Source: Gammaproteobacteria bacterium
GTDB taxonomy: Bacteria; Pseudomonadota; Gammaproteobacteria; Pseudomonadales; Azotimanducaceae
NCBI GenBank assembly: GCA_012960535.1
Contig: DUBB01000010.1
Coordinates: 89,603 to 153,602, forward strand
Reading direction: 5' to 3'
Length of the DNA: 64,000 nucleotides
The notes under the pieces are model-generated. The model saw nothing but the letters and a program-made list of their open reading frames with translations, searched no databases and was not told the origin of the DNA. Made by a program: the position numbers and the translations under genes. This document shows positions 40,804 to 50,359 of the stretch, piece by piece; the first letter of the stretch is position 1; each line of letters opens with the position of its first letter.

Positions 40804-41961
40804 TCAACCCACCCACAAAATAGTTTCACTCACCATTAGCCCTGCAAATGAACCAAGCATTGAACCAATAACAGACATAATAATCGCGATCGGCACCAGA
40901 TTTTTGTCATAGGCGGCGGCAACCACCGTAGCCGATGAAGCGCTACCAATATTGGCAATGGAAGCAATACAACAAATATAGAGATTAACTCTGAGCAGTC
41001 GACCGATAAGCAGGACCACCGCGCCATGAATAGCCAGAATCATGAAACCTGCAAGAATATAGGCAGGTGCCTGGAAAATCGCACTTAAATTAACTTCAGC
41101 ACCAATCAGAGCAACAATAAAATACAGCATGATACTGGATATCTCATGACTACCAGGTAATTTCCCCAGTAGGGTCGGCGCGACAAACATACCGGCCAGA
41201 GATGAAACGATAATGGCCCAAACCATGGGATTTAGAAGTCCTCTCGCCGCTATCAAGTCACCCAGAGTGTGCGAGACAGCAGCCACCCCCAGGGACAAGC
41301 CCAGCATCAGCATAAGCGCCTGAAAGTCAGGGTGTCCTGTATTTCCGGTATTTTTGAGTTCTTCAAGCACCCTGTCTAAACCCACATTATCCGCCTTCAG
41401 AAGGAGGTTGAAGCGGGATTTAAACGGTTTCAGGGCAATCATCACGACCAGCCAGGCTGAATAGCAAAGCGCGCCCATTAAAAGCGTATAGGCCATAGCT
41501 GAATCACTGACCCGTAAGGCCTCTTTGACCGCAACAAAATTCTGTGTTCCGCCAGTCCATCCCGCAGCCATAACACCAAACGTCAACGGTGTTTCCTCTC
41601 CCAGGAACCCGCCCATAATCTGCTGAACTATGATAAAAGCGAGCATGACCGATGCAGTTGAGCCGAGTAATAGTGTGATCAGCCTTGCCCCTAGTTTACG
41701 GATGATCCTAAGGTCAAATTTAACCGACATCAGGAAAAGCATCGCGGGTATCAGGCTATCTCTGATCTGAGCGCGAGCACTGCGAACTTCGGCCGTCATC
41801 TCCCAGAAACCCAGTGTATACAGGGCCATTGATCCAAACATCACCAGTACCACACTCGGGAACCAGCGAAAGAAGCGCCCAGGATACTGCTGTTCGATCC
41901 AGACCAGAACGCCGCACAGGCAACCAATACAGGCGATAAAAGCAAATCCCGTTGTTATCAT
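40804..41961 (-). CDS. DUF819-family membrane protein (putative permease)
   Basis: A 385-residue integral membrane protein with about ten helices in two similar halves. GGTQNFVAVKEAL in the first half and NIGSASSATVVAAAYDKNLVPIAIIMSVIG in the second are the glycine-rich discontinuous-helix-like stretches typical of DUF819 (YjcL-type) proteins, distantly like sodium-coupled carriers. ATG 41961 is chosen because AGGAG lies nine bases before; a longer frame reaches 42015. Substrate unknown. It stands alone, convergent to the DUF6152 gene. Confidence 0.75.
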   Translation of the reverse strand: MITTGFAFIACIGCLCGVLVWIEQQYPGRFFRWFPSVVLVMFGSMALYTLGFWEMTAEVRSARAQIRDSLIPAMLFLMSVKFDLRIIRKLGARLITLLLGSTASVMLAFIIVQQIMGGFLGEETPLTFGVMAAGWTGGTQNFVAVKEALRVSDSAMAYTLLMGALCYSAWLVVMIALKPFKSRFNLLLKADNVGLDRVLEELKNTGNTGHPDFQALMLMLGLSLGVAAVSHTLGDLIAARGLLNPMVWAIIVSSLAGMFVAPTLLGKLPGSHEISSIMLYFIVALIGAEVNLSAIFQAPAYILAGFMILAIHGAVVLLIGRLLRVNLYICCIASIANIGSASSATVVAAAYDKNLVPIAIIMSVIGSMLGSFAGLMVSETILWVG

Positions 41962-42402
41962 TTTAGCTTCTCCTGCAGGCCACGGCTGGACCATCCCTGC
42001 TTTACGCCAATACACTTCCGGCGTGCCTTATAAATCGCCTACCTGCACGAATTCAGTCAAACCCATTGCCATCTCCTGAGCCTGTCTTTCCTATATAAAG
42101 TGCCCTGCAGGGAGATACGTTCTCAACCGTTATTGAGTAAAGCCTTTTATAAAAAATCTTTCAATCAGCAGGTTGTCACACAAAAGCCCACCTGAACCAA
42201 TGAATCTCATTTGTTTCCTTGATCTGCTAAAGCAATCCCGAAGCCATCTTTGCTGTTTTATTCGATGTACCACTAGCTTATCCAGTACAGGACGTTTTTA
42301 GGCAGTGTTGGCCTCGCGATCAGCATTGCCTAGGCGTCCCGGGCAGGGTCACTAAACGGAACAACTCTGTGGACATAGCTCACTTGGCAATTCCGATCAT
42401 GC
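41962..42402. other. Intergenic stretch between two leftward genes
   Basis: No gene or RNA is supported. It separates the enoyl-CoA hydratase-like gene's stop from the DUF819 start and should contain the DUF819 promoter. The AT-rich part is around 42120-42170. No repeat stands out. Confidence 0.4.
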
Positions 42403-43182
42403 TTAGGTCTCACCATCCTGTTCCTTTCTACCCCGCTGGCGATCCGCAAAAGCTGCACCACCTCGTTTGAAAGAACCGGATGCATCGAGCAGTTGATTAA
42501 GATGCATACCGACGGTCAGCGAATGATCAAGTGGCATGGTTTCCGCCGCGCGATAGGTCTCCAGCGTCTGCCGAACCGCAGTCGCATTGAGCCCAATGAT
42601 ATGGTCTACAAATTCCGCCAGCACCACCTTGAGGCCATCACTACCGTCGGCCAACCGATTGATCAAACCATTAGCAAACAACCTCTCGGCCGATACCAGT
42701 TCCCCGAACATGGCAAGCTCCAGGCCAATGCGCGGACCAGCCAACCGCGCCAATATCGGCGTACAGACGGCAGCAGGGAACCCATTTTGCATTTCCAGGG
42801 CACCGAATTGGGCGCTTCGCTCCGCTATAACAAAATCACATCCCATGGCCAGGGTAAACCCACCAGCAACCGCAAATCCCTCCACAGCAGCAACGCTTGG
42901 GAAGCGTAACCGCCTTAGCAGTCGAAACACCTCAGTCCAGGCAGCATGCTGATTCAGGGCCTGATCCTGCTTTAAGGATCCAGCCTCCTTTAGGTCTCGA
43001 CCTGCGCTGAAACTGCCGCCGTTACCACAGATTACTGCAACACGTACGCTTGCATCACCCTCAAATGCATGTAAGGCATCCGCTATAGCAACCATGGCGG
43101 CACTATCAAGGGCGTTGCGCTGCTGCGGCCTGTCTATGGTAATGGTTGCCACACCGCGCTCATTAATGCTTGAGCGAATCAT
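42403..43182 (-). CDS. Enoyl-CoA hydratase/isomerase family protein
   Basis: A crotonase-fold enzyme of 259 residues acting on acyl-CoA thioesters. The two oxyanion-hole stretches are GNGGSFSAGRDLKEAG and AAVEGFAVAGGFTLAMGCD. The following FGALEMQNGFPAAVCTPIL contains the position where hydratases have the second catalytic Glu. The family includes hydratases, isomerases (PaaG) and ring-opening enzymes, and the reaction cannot be settled by eye. A decayed MaoC-like hydratase fragment lies just upstream on the same strand, which suggests that this was once part of a larger CoA-based aromatic or fatty acid pathway. Confidence 0.8.
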   Translation of the reverse strand: MIRSSINERGVATITIDRPQQRNALDSAAMVAIADALHAFEGDASVRVAVICGNGGSFSAGRDLKEAGSLKQDQALNQHAAWTEVFRLLRRLRFPSVAAVEGFAVAGGFTLAMGCDFVIAERSAQFGALEMQNGFPAAVCTPILARLAGPRIGLELAMFGELVSAERLFANGLINRLADGSDGLKVVLAEFVDHIIGLNATAVRQTLETYRAAETMPLDHSLTVGMHLNQLLDASGSFKRGGAAFADRQRGRKEQDGET

Positions 43183-43213
43183 TGCTGTTCTCCTTAGGAC
43201 TCATTGTTGAAGC

Positions 43214-43640
43214 TCATTGTGGAAGCTTATTCCTGAAACTCTCTGGTACAGGTTCAGTTGAGTTTATGCTCCAGCGGGGTAACGGGGCAAACATGCGTTC
43301 ATGTTGATACCCCTCAAGCAGTTTATTGTAACCAAACAACAGCTGATCCGGGCAAAGGCTCAGGCAATGCTCGCGTAGATTTCCATCCATAAAGCAATGG
43401 CTAGTGCTTGCAGGTGAGGGCCTCATGGATCTCATCAACCAACTTGGTTGGCGTAACAGAACGAAGCAAATCAAGCCCACAGTGCGCAAGCACAGGGCCT
43501 TCACCAGAAAATAAGTGCAGTCCAGCTCAAACCAAATAGCCATTAGTAACGGCACCGACAAATATCGGGCGTGTCTGACCGCTTCTTCTTTCTGGAATGA
43601 CCGAAGTTCCTGGCTTAATTCCAGGTAATGCATTGCAGGC
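43214..43640 (-). pseudogene. Decayed MaoC-like hydratase remnant
   Basis: One minus frame is open for 139 codons (43214-43633) but resembles nothing. The neighbouring frame of the same strand reads RPIFVGAVTNGYLV, a stop, then GLHLFSGEGPVLAHCGLDLLRSVTPTKLVDEIHEALTCK. The pattern GPVLA-x-GL-x-x-(L/R)xxxTPxxxxDxIxxxLTCK is that of MaoC-fold hydratases, including the C-terminal domain of PaaZ. Stops and frame changes before and after show the gene is dead. The aldehyde dehydrogenase part of PaaZ is absent. I give this moderate-to-low confidence because the match is short. Confidence 0.4.
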
Positions 43641-43695
43641 AGGTCTTTTTATTACGGTACTTGCGCTCAGGGTCCGTTTATTGCGAGAGTAACCC

Positions 43696-45051
43696 TTGAT
43701 TTACTTAACGACCAATACAGAGGTTTTTATCAGCCCAGCCACCCCATATCCGAATAGGAAATACGCCTGGTTTGTTGTTTTCGTACTCATCCTGGCTTCA
43801 CTCATCGCCTTTATTGACCGACAGGTAGTGGCCATTGTGGTCGGCCCGATGCAGGAAGACCTTGGTGTCGGTGATACCGAAATAGGCTGGCTGTACGGTG
43901 TGTTTGCACTATTCTATGCTGTGGCTGCTCTGCCAATAGCGACCCTCGCCGATATGAAAAGCCGGAAAACAATCATTGCGGTTGGCATCGCCCTTTGGTC
44001 ACTACTAACCATTGCTTGTGGGCTGGCCCGTAACTACTGGCAGATTTTCTTCGCCCGGATGGGTGTAGGAATCGGTGAGGCAACCCTTAACCCTTCGACA
44101 ACATCACTTATTGGCGATTTCTTTCCCCGAAAAGACGTGCCCCTGGCGCTTAGTATCTTCCAGATTGGACCCATTGTCGGCACGGGCATTGCCTTTATCA
44201 TTGGTGGCATGGTGCTAGAAATCGTGCAGCAGGCAGAACCGTTAACGCTGCCTCTGATAGGCGCTTTAAAGCCCTGGCAGCAGACCTTTGTTTACGTTGG
44301 CGCGCCCGGCATTTTGCTGGCGGGCCTGTTCCTGTTTATTCGCGAACCCGTACGGCGAGTCTCAAACGAACCAGAGATAGCTCAGACTGGCACTGGCCAA
44401 CTCATCCATTTCTATCGAACCAACGCCAGCACTCTGCTTTGGCATCATCTCGGATTTGTCTCCCTAATACTCACCGGTTACGCTTTCGTGTTCTGGAGTG
44501 TCACGTTTTTTGTTCGAATACATGGTGTACCCGCAGCTGAAGCATCTCAGATTTTCGGATGGATCTTTGTAATCTTCGGACCAATGGGCCCACTCATAGT
44601 TGCCTATATTGCTGCAGAGCTCAAGCGACGCGGTCATCATGATGCCAATATCACTGCCGGGATGATAGGCGGTATTGCCACGATCCCCTGCGTTCTGCTC
44701 ATCCAGATTGCGCCATCAGCAACCTGGGCCTATATCCTGTACGCGCCGGCGCTGTTAGCCGTTAACTCGCCTTTTGGTATTGCCGCCGGCGCGCTGCCAG
44801 TGATAACACCACCGCACCTTCGCGCCCGGGTTGCAGCCGTTTATATGTTCGCCGGTGCTGTGGGCATGATGTTTGGTCCACCACTTGCCGGCGCCTTCAA
44901 TGAATACCTGTTCCCAGGTGCCGAGGGCGTGCGCTATTCAATGATCATCATGACCTGTTGCTTCGGCTTTCTTGGGGTGCTATTTCTTTGGTTTGCACGC
45001 AAGCCCTACGCTGCCTCCATACAAAGTGCAGATGCTTGGAGCGAGGATTAA
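43696..45051 (+). CDS. MFS transporter, spinster type
   Basis: Inner-membrane carrier of 451 residues with about twelve helices. It has the same landmarks as the carrier at 5110: AFIDRQVVAIVVGP in helix 1, TLADMKSRKTI in loop 2-3 and ARMGVGIGEATLNPSTTSLI in helix 4. It appears to start with TTG at 43696, since the first in-frame ATG lies inside or after helix 1; this start is uncertain. Substrate unknown. It is divergent from the MaoC remnant and convergent with the GPH carrier, so probably a single-gene unit. Confidence 0.82.
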   Translation: MIYLTTNTEVFISPATPYPNRKYAWFVVFVLILASLIAFIDRQVVAIVVGPMQEDLGVGDTEIGWLYGVFALFYAVAALPIATLADMKSRKTIIAVGIALWSLLTIACGLARNYWQIFFARMGVGIGEATLNPSTTSLIGDFFPRKDVPLALSIFQIGPIVGTGIAFIIGGMVLEIVQQAEPLTLPLIGALKPWQQTFVYVGAPGILLAGLFLFIREPVRRVSNEPEIAQTGTGQLIHFYRTNASTLLWHHLGFVSLILTGYAFVFWSVTFFVRIHGVPAAEASQIFGWIFVIFGPMGPLIVAYIAAELKRRGHHDANITAGMIGGIATIPCVLLIQIAPSATWAYILYAPALLAVNSPFGIAAGALPVITPPHLRARVAAVYMFAGAVGMMFGPPLAGAFNEYLFPGAEGVRYSMIIMTCCFGFLGVLFLWFARKPYAASIQSADAWSED

Positions 45052-45105
45052 CGCCTCATCGGAAAACCCCTAGGCCGGTAATTTTCAGTTAAGCGACCCC
45101 GTTAC

Positions 45106-46521
45106 CTACCTTAATGTCTTTAACTCCTGCAGTATTTCCTTATGACGCGCCCGGCTGATCCCATAGAAACTAATGCAGGCAATGGCCATTGCGGTCAGGA
45201 TGATAACTGCGGGACCCAAAGCCCAGCCAAACCGGACAACCGCGTCAGCGGACACCATTGATGGGGCTGCACCTTTTGGAATGCCCGCGAAATCGATGAT
45301 AAGGCCTGCAAAGATGGCACCGGAACCGCCAATAGCCTTACCGGCAAATGAGGCAGCAGCGTAATAAATGCCTTCCTGTCTTCTACCGTGACGTCTTTCG
45401 TGTTCGTCAGTTATGTCTGCAATCATTGACGCGCCAAGCGTCACAGCGACGCCAAGACCCACCCCGGAGATTGCCCCGCTTATGATGTAGAGCGGGGCAA
45501 TCAGGGGGTCTTGATTCGAGGGCAACAGATCCAGCAGGCGCAAAATGATAACGTAAGAGGTAAATACGGCATACCAGCAATGGCCAGCAATATAGAGGTG
45601 CTTTTTCTCTTTGATGAATTTAGACAAGGGGCTGGTCAGCATGGCGCCACTAACGACACCCACGACCCCACCGGTAAAAAGAAAAGTCATCTGCGTGGCT
45701 GAAAGTTCAAAAAAATAAGTCCCCGTATAGATAATAAGCGCTTGAACCATGCCCTGGCTCATGCCGGCAATAATCGAAGCCGAGACCAGTGACGCAAAAG
45801 AAGGAATCTTAAAAGCACGGGTCATATCCCTGACCATCAGTACCGGCGAGAAAATATCATCAGGCCCGGGTTGTGGCAATTTAGTTATCTGACTATGTGT
45901 GCCCAGCGCCGATGCCCAGACGCCAAACACCATAATGAAAAACCCGGCCAGAGCAAAAGGTGGATAAGCATCTGGATTCAGCTGGCCGTTTTCGAATTCC
46001 GGCGTTGCCGCAAAAAACACAACCGGACCGCCAATGAGTACCGCGAACATCCCCACCAACTGGAGCACCATGCGAATAGACGACAGCAGAGTCCGCTCAT
46101 CGTAGTCATTGGTTAATTCGGCGCCCATGGACATATGCGGCACCGAATAAAAGGTCATGAAGGTGCGTGTCAAAATAGAAAATATCGTCAACCACCAGAA
46201 CAGGCCCATTTCCTCCAGGCCGGTAGGTGGCGCAAATAGCAGATAGAAGGAGCCAGCAAAGGGAACCGCGGCCAGATACATGTACGGATGTCTTCGGCCC
46301 CATCTAGACCGAGTCGCATCAGACAGGGAGCCAACCAATGGGTCACTAATCGCGTCTATGAGCAGGGCAATAAAAATAGCCGCACCAGAGAGTGTCCCTG
46401 ACAAACCAAGAACCTGATTGTAATAGAACAGCAAAAAGAAGCCGAAGGCAGCTGACTTTATCCCTTCAGGTAATTGACCCACACCGAATGCCAGTCTTAT
46501 ACGCCATGAAACCTGTTTCAT
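45106..46521 (-). CDS. MFS carrier of the GPH (glycoside-pentoside-hexuronide:cation symporter) type
   Basis: A 471-residue membrane carrier with about twelve helices, MFS_2/MelB-like. The start MKQVSWRIRLAFGVGQLPEGIKSAAFGFFLLFYYNQVLGLSG matches the first helix of the family, which fixes ATG 46521 over a frame that extends to 46665. The loop LSDATRSRWGRRHPYMY is the GPH version of the MFS loop signature, with the helix-2 Asp pair in IDAISDPLVGSLSD. Classical members move sugars with Na+ or H+; marine members next to CoA-transferases and SDRs often serve other substrates, so sugar transport should not be assumed. Confidence 0.82.
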   Translation of the reverse strand: MKQVSWRIRLAFGVGQLPEGIKSAAFGFFLLFYYNQVLGLSGTLSGAAIFIALLIDAISDPLVGSLSDATRSRWGRRHPYMYLAAVPFAGSFYLLFAPPTGLEEMGLFWWLTIFSILTRTFMTFYSVPHMSMGAELTNDYDERTLLSSIRMVLQLVGMFAVLIGGPVVFFAATPEFENGQLNPDAYPPFALAGFFIMVFGVWASALGTHSQITKLPQPGPDDIFSPVLMVRDMTRAFKIPSFASLVSASIIAGMSQGMVQALIIYTGTYFFELSATQMTFLFTGGVVGVVSGAMLTSPLSKFIKEKKHLYIAGHCWYAVFTSYVIILRLLDLLPSNQDPLIAPLYIISGAISGVGLGVAVTLGASMIADITDEHERRHGRRQEGIYYAAASFAGKAIGGSGAIFAGLIIDFAGIPKGAAPSMVSADAVVRFGWALGPAVIILTAMAIACISFYGISRARHKEILQELKTLR

Positions 46522-46723
46522 GCTGTTAAGTAAACCATAACCCGTTGCCTCAGAGAATCGATTATTACCTCGTGCCCGCCAACCCATGTCATAGGCAGGC
46601 TGGTTCAATGATATCCTGCCAAAATGGACTGTTCGCTGTCCCGCGGGTTGTAAAAATAGGTACACTGTCGGTTAGTATCAGACGCTGGTTAGCAGTCGCT
46701 GAGTATCAAAAAGAGGAATTCAC

Positions 46724-49132
46724 TTGTTAGAAAGCTATGTTGTGCTGGACCTGACCGATGAACGCGGCGAGATCGGTCCCATGTTGCTGGGCGACCTGGG
46801 CGCAGATGTGATACGCATCGAAGCAACCCAGGGTTCAGATGCCCGACGCTGCGAGCCTTTTATGACCAATGCAGCTGAGGACATGAAGAGCCTGCAGTTC
46901 ATCGCATTCAACCGAAACAAGCGATCTATCGTACTGGATCCAGCAACTGCCAATGATAAAGCTGACCTGGAGGAACTCATTGGTCGAGCGGATTTTATCT
47001 TTGTCTCTGCGCCCGGATCAGAACTCGATAAATTCGGTATGGGCTTTGACGAGGCCCGTTCTATTAATCCACGCATTATTTATGTCAGCGTGTCAGCGTT
47101 CGGAATCGACGGCCCGCATGCCAACTTAATCAGTAATGATCTGGTCATAGCTGCAATGGCAGGACCTGTTTCACTGCAGGGTATACCGGAGCGAGCACCG
47201 CTAAGAGTCTCGACTCCCCAGGTCTGGCGGCACACCGGTGTTGAAGCTGCCGCGGGCGCCCTGGTGGCTCATCAAAGGATGCTCAAAGATGGTGATGCGC
47301 AATTTGTCGATGTATCGGCGCAATGCAGCATGACCTGGACCATGCTCAACGGGATGGATGCCTACGCTATTCAGGGATTTGATTTTGAACGATCTGGTTC
47401 CTATATGAGTAACATGACCAATCCTGTTGAGCTGGTACACCCAACCTCAGATGGATTTATCGTTGCCTTGCCCATGTCCAAAGTGATCCTGGGATGCCTG
47501 CCCTGGATGATTGAAGACGGCGTCATCGACGACAGTTATCGGCATATCAACTGGACTGAATACGATCAGAACATTCGAAACCCCAACGCCCAGCCGCTAA
47601 ACTTAAAGCAGGGTATAAAAATCTGCCAGGATTTTTTTATCAAACATACCAAACAGGAACTCTACCAGTTTGGCCTCGAACAGGGCATTACACTCACTCC
47701 GGTTAACACGCTCAGGGAGTTACTTGCCCTGCAGCACCTTGACGTAAGAGACTATTGGTTGACCGAGAAACTACCTAATGGTCATACCGTGCGCAGTGCC
47801 GGACTCTGGTGTAAGCCATCGTCATCACCTCTATCGGTGCGTTACCCAGCACCAGAACTGAATCAGCACGAGGTTGAAATTCGCCAATGGCTGCAGCAAC
47901 CAGCTGAACCAAAACACTATCCGGTTGTTAAAGACAGCACGAACCTGCCATTTAATGGAATTAAGGTGGCAGACTTTTCATGGGTCGGAGTAGGCCCTAT
48001 TTCAGCCAAATATCTTGCTGACCATGGCGCCTCCGTGGTCAGAGTAGAATCAGAAAGCAGGCCTGATGTACTGCGTGGTGGTGTTCCCTTTGCCGGAGAA
48101 CCCGATATTAACCATTCCCAGTTTTTCGGTAATTTCAACACCTCAAAGCGAAGCCTCACCCTTGATATGAAGTCCGCCGATGCCATCAAAATTGCCAAGA
48201 AACTTATCGTCGATTCAGATGTCATGATAGAGAGCTTTGCCCCAGGTGCAATTGGTCGTATGGGGCTTGGTTATGAGCAGGTACAAAAACTCAATCCAGA
48301 AATCATCATGATCAGCACCTGCCTCATGGGTCAGACCGGGCCCGCAGCTCAGCTTGCTGGTTATGGTTACCATGCTGCCGCCCTGGCAGGTTTTTATGAG
48401 GTAACCGGCTGGCCAGATAAAAAGCCCAGTGGCCCGTGGGTTGCCTATACCGATACCATTGCGCCAAGATTCATCTCGGTGCTGCTCGCTGCAGCGCTGG
48501 ATTATCGGCGCCGAACGGGTCGCGGTTGTTTCATTGATGTAGCCCAGATTGAAACCTCACTACACTTTCTGGCGCCGGAGCTACTGGATTTCCAGGTCAA
48601 TGATGTGTCCGCTTCAAGGCTCGGCAATCGCTCCAGGCATGCGGCGCCACAGGGTTGTTATCTCTGCGCAGGAGACGACCGGTGGTGTGCCATCGCTGTC
48701 GACAACGATGTACAGTGGCAAGCACTCTGCAAAGAGATTGATTTTGCTCATAAAGCGACTGCAACCCTGCAGGACCGGCTCGATCAACACGATGAAATTG
48801 ATGCTGTAATCACCCAATGGACACAGTCTCGTTCTGCGAAAACAGTAATGCAAAGCTTGCAAAGCGCAGGGGTTCCAGCCGGAATCGTGCAACGAAGTAG
48901 TGACCTGCTGGCGGACAAGCAATACGGTCACCGTGGGTTCTATCAGTACCTAGATCACGAAGCCATGGGTCACATACCTTATGCCGGTCACCAATACAAA
49001 ATCAGGGGTTATGACAATGGTCCCAGAGGACCTGCGCCCATGCTGGGTCAACACAGCTTTGAAGTGTTAGCAGAATTAGGCCTGACCGACGAGGAAATTG
49101 CTCAGGCCTATGCAACTGGCGTTATCAACTGA
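46724..49132 (+). CDS. Tandem class III (CaiB/BaiF) CoA-transferase
   Basis: An 802-residue protein made of two CaiB/BaiF units of about 400 residues. Each begins with the family start (VVLDLTDERGEIGPMLLGDLGADVIRIE and VADFSWVGVGPISAKYLADHGASVVRVE) and contains NRNKRSIVLDP or NTSKRSLTLDM. In the second unit the catalytic Asp is Asp577 (AYTDTIAPRF). At the matching place the first unit reads STPQVWRHTG, with no Asp, so it is probably structural. The same plan is known in DddD, but DMSP neighbours (dddT, dddB, dddC) are missing, so the substrate is left open. The start is TTG 46724 with GAGGA about nine bases before; divergent from the GPH carrier. Confidence 0.82.
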   Translation: MLESYVVLDLTDERGEIGPMLLGDLGADVIRIEATQGSDARRCEPFMTNAAEDMKSLQFIAFNRNKRSIVLDPATANDKADLEELIGRADFIFVSAPGSELDKFGMGFDEARSINPRIIYVSVSAFGIDGPHANLISNDLVIAAMAGPVSLQGIPERAPLRVSTPQVWRHTGVEAAAGALVAHQRMLKDGDAQFVDVSAQCSMTWTMLNGMDAYAIQGFDFERSGSYMSNMTNPVELVHPTSDGFIVALPMSKVILGCLPWMIEDGVIDDSYRHINWTEYDQNIRNPNAQPLNLKQGIKICQDFFIKHTKQELYQFGLEQGITLTPVNTLRELLALQHLDVRDYWLTEKLPNGHTVRSAGLWCKPSSSPLSVRYPAPELNQHEVEIRQWLQQPAEPKHYPVVKDSTNLPFNGIKVADFSWVGVGPISAKYLADHGASVVRVESESRPDVLRGGVPFAGEPDINHSQFFGNFNTSKRSLTLDMKSADAIKIAKKLIVDSDVMIESFAPGAIGRMGLGYEQVQKLNPEIIMISTCLMGQTGPAAQLAGYGYHAAALAGFYEVTGWPDKKPSGPWVAYTDTIAPRFISVLLAAALDYRRRTGRGCFIDVAQIETSLHFLAPELLDFQVNDVSASRLGNRSRHAAPQGCYLCAGDDRWCAIAVDNDVQWQALCKEIDFAHKATATLQDRLDQHDEIDAVITQWTQSRSAKTVMQSLQSAGVPAGIVQRSSDLLADKQYGHRGFYQYLDHEAMGHIPYAGHQYKIRGYDNGPRGPAPMLGQHSFEVLAELGLTDEEIAQAYATGVIN

Positions 49133-49184
49133 TTGAGCCCGCATTGCCCCAGACAGGCAGCAGGCCTTGCTAGTCACCCGAGCA

Positions 49185-50015
49185 TCAGGCGCGCGTTAAG
49201 GTCTGATCGTCCCGCAGAGCATCAAGCTGATTCTGCACACCTTTCGCCCAACGGGGATGGGTCAGTATCCAGAACTTGTTTTCAGCAATCGCCAGGGCGA
49301 CTAACTCGCCTACTTCATTGGGATCCATCCCCTGTTCCAGGCCAGCCTGAATATTACGCGCCATTTTGCCTGCCTTCTCACCATCCGCTTTTGGTTTAGC
49401 TTTGCCAGGACGAAATCCAACAGAATTCCGGCTGATATTGGTGTTTATCGGGCCAGGACAGAGAACCGATGCCGTGATCGGGCTTTTTTTAGACCGAAGC
49501 TCACGTTCGGTGGCAGCCATTAGCGCAACCACACCGTGCTTGGCTACATTATAAGCACCCATCATCTGACTGGAGATCAAGCCTGCCATGGAGGATGTGG
49601 CATTGATGTGCCCTTCCCCTGCTTCCTCTATCAGCGGCAGAAATACTTTAACTCCATAGATGGGTCCCCACAGATCCACATCAATGATCCATTTCCAGTC
49701 AGCCAGTTTCATTCTTCGAGCAGATGTTGGAATTCCAACGCCCGCGTTATTGCACGCTACATGAATGTTACCAAAGGTCTTAATCGCCTTGTCCGCCAAC
49801 GCCTCAACTTCATCTAACTTCGATACATCGCAGCGCCGCCCGACCGCTCTTATACCAGCCTCACTAAATTCTGACACAGTCCGGGCGAGCGCGGCCTCAT
49901 CAAGATCCGCCAGCACCAGGTTCATACCCCGTGCAGCAAATGCCCGTGCCATGCCCAGGCCAATCCCACTTGCTGCCCCCGTTATCACTGCAACACGGTC
50001 AGAAAATTCCTGCAT
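49185..50015 (-). CDS. Short-chain dehydrogenase/reductase (SDR)
   Basis: NAD(P)-dependent oxidoreductase of 276 residues. The cofactor motif is VITGAASGIGLGMA near residues 9-22, followed by NNAGVGIP. The catalytic Ser lies in NATSSMAGLIS and Tyr-Lys in GAYNVAKHG. The Asp after the second strand (LADLDEAAL) favours NAD over NADP. ATG 50015 is preceded by GGGGAG; a longer frame to 50132 adds residues that do not fit. It is convergent with the CoA-transferase gene. Substrate unknown, perhaps a hydroxyacyl-CoA or alcohol. Confidence 0.85.
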   Translation of the reverse strand: MQEFSDRVAVITGAASGIGLGMARAFAARGMNLVLADLDEAALARTVSEFSEAGIRAVGRRCDVSKLDEVEALADKAIKTFGNIHVACNNAGVGIPTSARRMKLADWKWIIDVDLWGPIYGVKVFLPLIEEAGEGHINATSSMAGLISSQMMGAYNVAKHGVVALMAATERELRSKKSPITASVLCPGPINTNISRNSVGFRPGKAKPKADGEKAGKMARNIQAGLEQGMDPNEVGELVALAIAENKFWILTHPRWAKGVQNQLDALRDDQTLTRA

Positions 50016-50359
50016 ATAACTCCCCTTAAAAGCTTCTTTTAAAATCGAATGGCATTCCTGACTGCAAATACCTGCTGTGCACAAGCCGCTACCTTTGCAT
50101 CGAGATCGTGCGCCTCCAGCAAATAGCGTCACGCCTCGATCGTCTGCTAAATCGCTTCTTCACTCAATAGGAAAAGCCACAGCCCTGAATGTCAGGCATT
50201 CAATACTGCACCAATGGCTTTCGGACAGCAAATAACGGAAAATACCGCTCCCAACAAATGCAGACGCCAGCGAACAAGCAGAGCCACAGTGACTGAGAGT
50301 GATGGCACTGGCACTAAATACTGAAAATATTAAATGAAGTCATAGTTCATGGGGGCATA
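50016..50359. other. Divergent intergenic region between SDR and PhyH-like genes
   Basis: No gene is seen. It must carry the promoters for the leftward SDR and the rightward PhyH-like gene. An AT dyad AATACTGAAAATATT lies near 50320. No operator can be named. Confidence 0.4.

Noticed and set aside
46724..49132. Assignment of the tandem CoA-transferase as DddD (DMSP breakdown)
   Set aside because: Only the two-domain plan and the single active Asp agree; typical partners (BCCT carrier, dddB, dddC) are absent, so the name would be a guess.
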